Shown here piece by piece: positions 12,201 through 20,221 of a stretch of DNA of 64,000 nt; position 1 is the stretch's first letter, and the number at the start of each line of letters is the position of its first letter. Position numbers and translations under genes: made by a program. The notes under the pieces are model-generated. The model saw only the letters and a program-made list of their open reading frames with translations, ran no database searches and had not been told where the DNA came from. Source of the DNA: Taeniopygia guttata (Eukaryota; Chordata; Aves; Passeriformes; Estrildidae); the NCBI RefSeq assembly GCF_048771995.1, contig NC_133025.1, positions 248,001-312,000 on the forward strand. The letters run 5' to 3'.

Positions 12201-15091
12201 ACCCAAACAGCCATCAGACCCTCCTTGCCCTGCTGGGGAACCCCCCACACCCCTACCACACCCACAGGAGCCATGGGGTACCCCAAATGCCCTGTGGATC
12301 CCAAGGACACTCCCCAGGCACGCCCCTGCACCCCCAGCACCCTCTCCCAGTGCCCCCCACCCGTTCCTGCCCTGCACCATACCTGGATGAGTGCCAGTGC
12401 CCCCTCCCATACCTGTAGACCCGCAGTGCCCCCCACGCCCCCCACCATGCCCGTACCTGGGGGACTCCCAGCCAGTCGTCCGCCTGCTGCATGGCCTCCC
12501 GAGCGTTCTGCACCGGCTTGTTGGGGTCCCACTTCTCCCAGTCTGGGCACAGACCTGGGGGGCCAGAAGGGTCAGGGGCGCACCCCCGTCCTGATCCCCG
12601 TCCTGCACCTCCCCCTTCTGTGCCTGCCTCCATCGGTGCCCCCCGAGCCAGCCTGCACCTCGTACCCCCGGACACCGTCCCACCCCCTGCCCCCCGCCCC
12701 CCGCTCCCCCTCACTCGGGGCGCAGTTCTCCCCCCGTCTGTCCCCGCCGCGCTCCTCACCCGGGGCGCAGTTGTCCACCAGCGCTCCCAGCGCTTTCCCG
12801 TCGCGCCAGTCGCGGTTGAAGTTGGTGATGGGCAGCTGCGGCACCTTGTGCTGGATCCAGCCCAGCAGCCGCTGCTTGGGGGTCTGGTGGCGGCCTTCGT
12901 CGTCCTCCTCTTCCTCCCACATAGGCATGGAGATGGAATAGTGCAGGATGAGGGTCCAGATCAGCCCCAGGATCAGCTTCAGGTTCCCGTCCACGATTGC
13001 TTTGCTGTCTGTGGGGGAGAAACGGGGAGGCTGAACCCCGAGATCCCTCCGGACTCCCCCCGGGGCACCCCGACATCCTGGAACCCGCTGGAGGGATTCC
13101 CCTCGCCCGGACAGCCGCGGCCCCGGGATCAGCTTCAGGGTCCTGTTCCGGCTGCCTCTGGGAATGGGGATAATGGGAGGACTCGGCTGGGGCACCCCCA
13201 AACCCCACAGTACCACCACAGGGACCCCTACACCCCGACATCCCGCGGCAGAGCGGGCAGACCCCAGCACCCGTCTCGGGGCACCCCGACACCCCAGGCA
13301 GTGCCACAGGACGCTGCACCCCAACACCTGCCTGGGACATCCCGGGGCACAGAAATGGGGGATGTGGGACATCCCGGGGCACAGAAATGGGGGATGACCC
13401 GCGACACTGCGCCCCGTCCATGCCGAGCACTTCACCCCGCGGGGACCCAGCACCCCGTGAAGTGCCTGGGGGGGCACAACCCAGCCGGGGGTCCCCAAGG
13501 GAGCGCCCTGGAGTGCCACACCCCTGACCTTCCCAAGGGATTCCTGGAGTGCCAGACCGGGGACACTGAGGCAGGGGACGGCTGTAGGGGGAGGGGGGCC
13601 CGAGGCATCCCGCTCCCTCCCCCACCGCCCTGCGGAGCGGACCCTCCCCCGCTCCTTCCCCCGCCACTTCCCCCCACGAGCGATCGCGTTTCAGGGAGGA
13701 AATGGGGGAGATGGAGGGACAAACCCCTCCCCGCCGGGAGCTCCGGGGGGGGCAGCACCTGGGAGGTCCCCAAAACTTGGGGTCACACCTGGGGAGGGTC
13801 CCGGGAGGGGGCAAAGACACGCGTGGGAGGGGGAGGCGACACCGCGGGAGGGGGTCTCGCACCCCCCGGGTGCGGGCGTGCCAGGGGGGCCGTGCACGGA
13901 CGTGTGCGCGGGGGGGCCCGCAAAGCCTCCCCCGTGCCGGGGGGGTCACCCTGCAGCTGTCGGGTGGGGGTGGGCGCTGGGGCCCCGCGAGGGGTGGGTG
14001 CGTGTGCGGGCCGGGCCCCCCCGCGCGTGAGCTCAGCGCCGCGGCCCCGAGCCAAGCGTGAGCTCAGCCCCCCCGCGCGGCCCTGCACGGGCCGGACCCC
14101 CCCGCTCCGCACGCCCCGCCAGGGGTCGGCCCCGGACCGCGCCGCCCCCGCACACGCACCCCTTGCACGCTCGCCCGCAGCCCCGCCAGCCTTGCACGCT
14201 CACCCCCATTCCCATTCCTGCACCGCTCTCCACACTCATCCCGCTCCTGCCCCTGCCACCCCACCCCTTGCACATTCATCCCCATTCTCATCTGTCCGTG
14301 GGCCTCACTCTTGCACACATCCTCCATTCCCATTCATCCATCACCCTACCCTTACACACTCACCCACGGCCCCATCCTCATTTGTCCATCATGCTCCTTG
14401 CACACTCATCCTCCACTCACACTCCTCCATTCCCCACCCTTGCACTCTCGCCCTATTCACACCCATCCCTCCCCTCCCTTTACACACTCATCCACATCCT
14501 CACTTGTCCACCCCTGGCCTCGTACACTCTCCCTCAATTTCCCATCCCCCATCACGCCCACCCTTGCACGCTCATTCCTCATTCCCATTTGTCCATTGGC
14601 CTTGTCCTTGCATGCTCACCGTTCCCATTCCCCTTCCACCCTCCAGCACCGTTCCCATTCCCCTTCCACCCTCCAGCACCGTTCCCATTCCCCTTCCACC
14701 CTCACCTGCCCTGTGCCCACCCACCCACGGACACCGCTCCCCTTGCACACCCACCGATGGACACGAGCTTGATGTGCTCCCGCTCCAGGAACTCGAGGGC
14801 CACCGAGACGTTCTCCAGCTTCATCTGGCGGAAGTTGGGGCGCGGGTGGTGCTTGCGCCCCATCTTCTTCTGGCTGAGCACCTCGAGCAGCGCGATGAGG
14901 CGCAGCCCGTCGCTCAGGTCGCGCTGCAGGTCCACGATGCGCTTCTGCACACACTTGAGGTGCTCATTGCACCAGCGCGTGAACGTGTTCTGCTGGATCT
15001 TCTTCCAGGGCGCGTCCTCCGCAAGGTCCTTCTCGGTGGCCGGGAGCTCCTCGGGGTCCTCTCCCGGTGCTGCCTCGTAAGTAGAGTTCAT
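265..15091 (-). CDS. FLNC: Filamin C, 5' half of the gene (24 exons; continues past the left edge)
   Basis: Muscle-enriched actin cross-linker of Z-discs and costameres. Exons in coding order: 15091-14755, 13008-12760, 12554-12457, 12101-11951, 11477-11359, 11236-11159, 10597-10435, 9876-9676, 9290-9153, 8798-8672, 8200-8064, 7468-7275, 7124-7011, 6738-6595, 6223-6100, 5688-5528, 5406-5316, 5108-4939, 4373-4256, 3754-3492, 3171-2574, 1938-1765, 1258-1096, 425-265. All borders are GT/AG and phases agree, giving 4273 coding bases (about 1424 codons). The start is the ATG before [20 protein letters not shown], five residues shorter than human. CH1 begins around [19 protein letters not shown] and CH2 around [13 protein letters not shown]; Ig repeats 1 to most of 12 follow (human numbering). 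The single 598-bp exon at 2574-3171 is a known filamin C feature. The donor after 7275 reads GTGCTG, weaker than the others. FLNC rather than FLNA/FLNB is chosen from sequence match and the OPN1SW-CALU neighbours. Confidence 0.95.
430..1000. repeat. Degenerate GC-rich tandem repeats in the FLNC intron
   Basis: The intron between the 425-265 and 1258-1096 exons holds imperfect repeats of a GAGGTGGCACCTCCATGG-like palindromic core with ATGGAGGTGG variants. No exon-like stretch was seen in it. Confidence 0.5.
5745..6055. repeat. Degenerate tandem repeat in the FLNC intron
   Basis: Repeats of a roughly 25-base unit around GGACCAGGGATGCAGGATCA fill most of the intron between exons 6223-6100 and 5688-5528. 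Copies vary in length and sequence, so this is an old minisatellite. Confidence 0.65.
6780..6985. repeat. Short-unit tandem repeat in the FLNC intron
   Basis: About 200 bases of a 10-20 base unit related to GGCACCCAACGGTGCCCAA, lying between exons 7124-7011 and 6738-6595. It occupies nearly the whole intron. Confidence 0.65.
8183..8600 (-). repeat. Minisatellite made from the start of an FLNC exon and its splice acceptor
   Basis: The true exon starts at 8200 (minus strand) with CCCATTCGAGGTGCAGGTG after a pyrimidine-rich CCCCCAG acceptor. Four more copies of this acceptor-plus-exon edge lie upstream in the intron, centred near 8283, 8365, 8478 and 8568. The first two extra copies are spaced by about 83 bp and are nearly identical over the whole unit; the outer two have diverged. 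Most copies still encode a PFEVQV-like peptide. Two of them also have a consensus donor (GTGAGG, GTAAGG) 25 bases further on. Confidence 0.85.
9895..10425. repeat. Degenerate minisatellite in the FLNC intron
   Basis: Repeats of a 30-60 base unit with the motifs CCATGGCCATG, CCAGAGCCACCAGGCCA and GAGGACATGTCCCC fill the intron between exons 10597-10435 and 9876-9676. The unit is poorly preserved. Confidence 0.55.
14150..14745. repeat. Degenerate repeat in FLNC intron 1, with a recent 30-bp triplet
   Basis: About 600 bases of a variable CCTTGCACACTCACCCCCAT-like unit lie just downstream of exon 1 on the minus strand. Within it, 14634-14700 holds near-identical copies of a roughly 30-bp unit (GTTCCCATTCCCCTTCCACC plus CTCCAGCACC), a young local expansion. 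Confidence 0.65.
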
Positions 15092-16060
15092 CCTGGAGGG
15101 CTCAGGGGGTCCTCGATGGGCACGGGGGTTCCTGGTTGGTGTGGAGGTTCCTGAGTGGGTTGGGGGGGAGCCCTGGGTCACTTCTGGTAGTGGGCGGGGG
15201 TCGTGGGTCAGTCCAGTGTCCTGAAGGGATCCTGGCACCGTGGGTGTGGGTCCCAAGTCGGTGCCGGTGTCCTGTAGGTGCCCGGGGTGGGGTTCTGGGT
15301 CCCGGTGGCAAAGCTGGCGCTGGGGGCCGGTGTCCTGGGTTGGGGCCGGTGTCCTGGGTCAGAGCTGGTGTCCCGGGCGGGGCCCTGGGTGGGTGCTGGT
15401 GCCCGCTATGGGGTCCCGGTGCTGGGAGATTCCGTCCTGGGTCGGTCCCGGCTCCTGGGTGGGTGTCTGTGTCCTGGATGAGGTCCCAGTTCCCGGCGAT
15501 GGGGGACGGTGTCCTCGGTCAGTCCCGGTGCCCAGAGAGGGTCCCGGTCCCCGGGGTCAGGACGGGTGCCTGAGGACGGGGTCCCGTCTCAGTGCCGGTG
15601 TCCCGAGAGGGGTTCGCTGCTCGGTACTGGTGTCCTAGCGAGGGTTCCCTGTTCCCGGGGTCGGGGGCTGGTGTCCCGGGTCCGTCCCGGTGCAAGTTCC
15701 CGGTGGTGGGGTTGGTTCCCGGTGGGTTCCCGGAGCGGAGCGGCGGGTCCCGGAGGGCTGGGGAGTCCGGTAGGTTCCCGGGTCGGTTCCGCTTAGTTCC
15801 CGGAGCGGCGTTCGCGGCGAGCTCCCGTGTGTTCGCGAAGCGTCCCAGGAGCGTTCCTGGGCCAGGGGCGACGGCGGCAAGTGGCGGGGCCGGGGGCGGC
15901 GGCGGCTTTAAGCGCTGCCCCGGCCCGGCCCGCCCCGTCCCGGGGAGGGACCGAGCAGGAGGGACGGAAAGACCGCCCGACCGGCCGGGGGTGGGGGGCC
16001 CGGCCGTCGCTATTTACAGCCCCGGCCTCACACCCCGAGCCCCAGACACCGGCACCCCCA
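15092..16060 (-). promoter_or_regulatory. FLNC: FLNC 5' flank: GC-rich leader and CpG-island promoter region
   Basis: The first about 700 bases above the FLNC start codon are a degenerate GC-rich tandem repeat built on a GTCCCGGTGTCCTGGGT-like core (15120-15790). A strongly CpG-rich stretch follows (about 15780-15990). On the minus strand it carries a CTTAAAGC TATA-like sequence near 15905-15912 beside GC boxes. CTGTAAATAG at about 16010-16019 is one base off the MEF2 consensus. The transcription start is therefore probably around 15.8-15.9 kb. Whether 15.1-15.8 kb is one long leader exon or an intron cannot be told from sequence alone. Confidence 0.45.
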
Positions 16061-16850
16061 AGACCGCCGGACTTCGGTGCTCCGCAAACCTCGGACGCCC
16101 GGACCCCGGCACCTCCCGAAACCCCGAATCCCAGCACACCCCGGAGCCCCCGACTTCAGCACTCCCGGGCCAAGGCTCCCCTAAACTGCGGTACTCCCGA
16201 AACCCCCAAACACTGGCAGTTCCAAAAACGCACAGACATCAGCACCCCAAAATCTCTGACATCCCTAAAACCTCTGTAACCTCAAACACCGGCCCACCAA
16301 AACACCGACACTCACCAACACAAGCACCCCAAAACGCCGGCACCCACCAACTCCCAAACACTGGCACCCCAACACCCCAAAACTCCCCAAATTCCCTGAA
16401 GTCCAGTGTCATAAACTCCTAAACTCTGGCACCTCAGAACCCCCTGCCCCCAGACACTGGCACCCCCAACCTTTGCACGCTGAACCACTGGCATGCCTAA
16501 ACTTTGTCACCATCAAACCTCAGCATCCCCAAACCTCGTCCCCCAGACACCCCAGCCTCCCTACACTGAAACCCTGGTTTCCCAAATCCTGGCACCCAGA
16601 CACCCCTGAAACTCTGGCCCTCCAAAATCCAGAATCCACCCATAATAATCCCAAATACCTGCAACCTCGACACCCCAAAACCTCTGCACCCTATAGCCCA
16701 GGCAGCCCAACACCCTGTTATCCTGATACACCTGTACCTTGATACCCAAACACCCCAGGCACCCCACAGCACAACGCATCCCAAAACGCCCCCAAAGACA
16801 CCCCCCAAACTTACTCGGAACCCCCTCACTCATCCCTTTCCCCTTGGGAA
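16020..16850. repeat. Degenerate repeats upstream of FLNC
   Basis: Long run of loosely repeated CACCCCAAAACCTCTGGCACC-type units about 15-30 bases long. It fills the first part of the FLNC-OPN1SW interval. No open frame with recognisable protein was seen. Confidence 0.5.
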
Positions 16851-18415
16851 CCCCTGAAAAACACATAAAAACTCTTCCCCAGCCCCGAGGGGCACAACTG
16901 AGATCCCACAAACCCTCCCAGGATCCCCTCTGGAGGAGCCTGCTCGGACCCCCCCAGAACGACCCCTGCCATGGAACCCCCACCCAGCCCCCCCCGTTGC
17001 TCCCCACTCCCCCCAGTGACTCCAGCCGTGGGTCCCCTGGCCGTGCCTCAGTTTCCCCATGGCAATGTCACAAGCCTGGGGAGGGGGTTCGGTCATATTT
17101 GGGGTGCACCCTGAACCCCTCTGCCCCCCAAATCTCTCTTGTGTCTCCCCCCTTTCCAGACACCCGCGGCCTCCTCAGCTCCCTTGGGAGGGGCGGGGGG
17201 ACACTCGGGTGACCCACATCTGGGTCCTTTGGGGGGGCGATTTGGGGAGTATCGTGTTCCCCTTGTTCCGGTGCCTGCCTGGAAGCTTCCAAGGGAAGGG
17301 GGGGCGGTGCGGGTGCACCCCGGGGTGACAACGGGTGACAAGGGGTGACGTGGGGGGGTGACGTGGGGGGGGTGACGCGGTGGCGCCTGCGCCAACACCT
17401 AAAAATAACCTGCCGAGTCAGAGCCACGCACCGGCACCCAAAATACCCGGGGGGGCACGCGGGGGGGCGCCCCCAACACATCATCACCCAAAATACCTGG
17501 GGCAGGGGCCGGGGGGGCACGCAAGGGGGGTGGCGACAGGGTCCCCCACCAGGACCCCCAAGCCCATGGCAGGTGTGGGAAGGGGAGCGAGTGGGTTGGG
17601 GGGGTCAGGATGTTTGGGGAGGTCGGGGGGGTTCCAGGGGGCTCTGAGCAGTCAGGGCACTGCGGGGGGGGCAGTGCACTCCAGGATGGGGTTTCAGGAT
17701 GCTGCTGGGACAGGTCGGGGGGACCCAGGGGGATCCCAGTCCCCCCAGGGTCTCGGCTCTGCTGCAGCCAGGGCAGAGCAAGATGATGGTGGAGGCCACG
17801 AGGGGACAAAGGACCTGACCCCGCCAGTGTCTCCTGGGGAGGGGACACAGCGCAGAGCCACTGCTGCCCGTGGTGACATCCTGAGTCCAGTGCCCTCCCA
17901 GCCTGTCCCCAGCTCTGTTTCCTCGGGACACTGGGGCTGGAAGCACTCAGGGTCCTCTGGGTGGGGTGACATGGGGAGGGGGCCATCGGCAGCCTGGGGG
18001 CACAGAGAGGGGAACAGGGGGGCACTGGGGATGTGGCCATGGGGACAAGGGGCCAGGGCTGAGGGGCATAAGGGACACGAGAACGAGGGGTACATGGACA
18101 GTGGGACACAGGGAACGTGGCCATGGGGACAGCAGGGACACGTGTGGGGCCACATCCAGGAGGGCACAAGAGCAGCAACTTGGAGGCCCTAGGAGTCCCA
18201 CAGGGGCCATGGGGCTGGAGACAGAGCACTGGGGGGCCTGGGGGGCCATGGGTCCTGTGTGGAGGTGATGCTGCTGGTACCAGTGGGTGCTGCCGGTACC
18301 AGTGGGTGTTGGGGGCTTGGTGGTGGGCGCTGGTGGGTGCTGGGGTTCCTGGCAGGGCAGTGCCACCGCTGCAGCCCCCGGAGCTCCATGCCCAGCATCC
18401 CCCGAGTCCCTTCCC
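16851..18415. other. Intergenic DNA between FLNC and OPN1SW, no gene seen
   Basis: GC-rich, mostly unique sequence. Apart from the motifs at 17.1-17.4 kb I see no exon with both splice sites and recognisable protein on either strand. CCDC136, which lies between OPN1SW and FLNC in mammals, was not found. Confidence 0.5.
17085..17425. promoter_or_regulatory. Candidate muscle-type regulatory motifs upstream of FLNC
   Basis: CTAAAAATAA at 17399-17408 is a perfect match to the MEF2 consensus. It is followed at once by TGCCGAGTCAG, close to an AP-1/MAF site. Two TGACGTGGGGG repeats lie just before it (about 17345-17375). TCATATTTGG near 17091-17100 is one base off a CArG box. The site is about 2.3 kb upstream of the FLNC start codon and 2.8 kb upstream of OPN1SW, so the target is inferred. 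Confidence 0.35.
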
Positions 18416-18417
18416 TG

Positions 18418-18615
18418 CTCCATCCGCAATCCCAGAACCACAGAACCACAGAACCCCCGAGGCTGGAAAAGCCCTCCCGGCCATGGAGTCCAAGCTGTGC
18501 CTGACTCCTCCTTGTCCCGGAGCCCTGGGTGCCACCTCCAGGCCTCCCTTGGACACCTGTGGGGACGGGCACCCCAAACCTCCCCGGGCAGCCCCTGCCG
18601 AGGCTGACAGCTCCG
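18418..18615 (-). mobile_element. CR1 LINE 3'-end fragment
   Basis: Read on the minus strand this resembles the CR1 3' region. On the plus strand it shows the mirrored tail (CAGAACCACAGAACCACAGA), then GGCTGGAAAAGCCCTCC and CCGGGCAGCCCCTGCC. It is a short 5'-truncated copy, GC-shifted relative to the usual consensus, so it is old. Confidence 0.65.
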
Positions 18616-18827
18616 TCGTGCCCTGGCTCTGCCATCCCCCACAGCCCCTGCGCTGTGTCCCCCCTCCACAGCTCACAGTGCCCACAGTGACCACAGTGCC
18701 CGCAGCTCCACGGGGGACACGGCGGGGGGACCCTTTGTGGGGTGTCTGTCCCCTGGGTCACCACCCTGGGGCACCCATTTGGGGGTGCCCCTCCATGGGA
18801 CGCCCAGTAGAGCAGCAGCAGAACTGA

Positions 18828-19022
18828 TCCTACCCGGTACAGCCCAGTACGGCCCAGTACAACCCAGTACGGCCCAGTACAGCCCAGTAGAGCCTGCTAC
18901 AGTATGACCAAACCCAGTACAACCCAACAGGGCACAGTACAGTGCAGTACAGCCCAGTGTAGTCCAGTACAGCCCAGTACAAACCAGTACAGTACAGGCC
19001 AATATGATCCAGTACAGCCCGT
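18828..19022. repeat. Decamer tandem repeat, CCCAGTACAG type
   Basis: About 20 copies of a 10-base unit (CCCAGTACAG / CCCAGTACGG / CCCAGTACAA) with several diverged copies in the middle. It lies about 1.2 kb upstream of the OPN1SW start codon. Confidence 0.9.
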
Positions 19023-19269
19023 AAAACATGGGCTGGGGGTTCAGCCCACCCAATCCCCCTGTTCCTCCCCTGGCCCCATTTCTGGCCGTCCCTGAGCCCC
19101 CCTGGCCCCATCTCTGCCCCAGAGCTGGACAGAAGCCGAGGGTGCCCCAGGACACCCCAGGGTGGGCACCCCACACACACCCAGGGCACAGCGTTCCCTG
19201 AAGGTGTCCCCCTCCCCACAAATGAGATCCCCCTTCCCTGGGGGTCCCGGGGTGCCACAGTGAGGTCCC

Positions 19270-19335
19270 TGCACCAGCCTTTATAGGCACCCCCAGCCCG
19301 GGGGGGCCCTGTAATCCCCCCCTAAGCAGCTTCTG
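19270..19335 (+). promoter_or_regulatory. Distal photoreceptor-type element upstream of OPN1SW
   Basis: TAATCC (CRX/OTX core) at 19312-19317 runs into a C tract and then CCTAAGCAGCTT. The same block apart from one C, but with GATCC instead of AATCC, recurs at 20152-20169 beside the OPN1SW promoter. TTTATAGG lies about 30 bases upstream (about 19281). Function is inferred from the duplication and the motif. Confidence 0.4.
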
Positions 19336-20084
19336 CTCATCCTTCCTGTTCCCCGGGGGTGCCACAGGCTGGGGGAGGGAAAGAGGGGGGAGGGAGGGCA
19401 GGAAACGCTGGGAGTCTTCTGGGACTCGAGTCCCAGCAGCACATCCCCAAAGTGACCCTCCATCAATGATCCCCTGGCACTGCACCCCCAAAATGAACAC
19501 CCCCTCTCAGACACCCCACCTCAAGCAGTGCCCCCTCAGTCTTCCCCCCACCCCTTGATACCCCTAGACACCACCACCTCACTTGGGGTCTCCCCAGCAC
19601 AGGGATGCCCCAAGCCCAGAACTGGGGACAATCGCTTGAAGGGGGAGACACCTGGGGGGCACCCTGGGGTGCTGGGGTGGGGGGCAGCAGGTGAGCTCAT
19701 GAGGAAACTCCGAGTTCTTCCCAAAGCATCCAGGGCCGGGGCACCCTGGGGGAGTGGGATCAAGGCTGGAGACACCTGGGGACCCCTGGGGATACCTAGG
19801 GACACCTGGCCATTCTGGGGGTGACCAGGACACAGCTTGGGGACCCCTGGGGCACACTGAGGACCCTGGTGGGATCAAGACTAAGGCTGGGGACCTCTAG
19901 CTGTTGTGGTGGGACCAAGACTTGGGCTTGGGAACACCTGGGGACACCTGAACACCTCAGGAGGAGCAGGATCAAGCTTAGAGTCCCCTGGGGACCCTCC
20001 CCATACCCAGATGTTGGGGGGAGCCCTTCTGCCCCGCCCCCCAAATCCTCCAGAGCACCGGCAATCGGCTCGACCCGGCTCAGG

Positions 20085-20190
20085 GGGCCGATTAGGGGCT
20101 GAGCCCAGTTTAGCCCACCCTAATCCCCAAGTTTGGCCGGGCTGAGCCCTGATCCCCCCTAAGCAGCTTTGGGGGCGCAGGGTATATCAG
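20085..20190 (+). promoter_or_regulatory. OPN1SW: OPN1SW proximal promoter
   Basis: TAATCC at 20121-20126 is a perfect CRX/OTX core, and GATTAG at 20090-20095 is the same type of site on the other strand. CCTAAGCAGCTT follows at 20158-20169. GGTATATCAG at 20181-20190 is TATA-like, about 40 bases before the start codon, so the leader is short. CRX-type sites next to a TATA-like box are normal for cone opsin promoters. Confidence 0.6.
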
Positions 20191-20221
20191 GGGGGTGGGC
20201 GCCCCCCCCGCCAGCGCCGCC

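Noticed and set aside
12491-15154. An 887-codon proline-rich open frame on the plus strand
   Set aside because: It is the antisense of FLNC exons 1-3 and of GC-rich introns. Composition is low-complexity proline/serine/threonine and the minus strand has the conserved protein.
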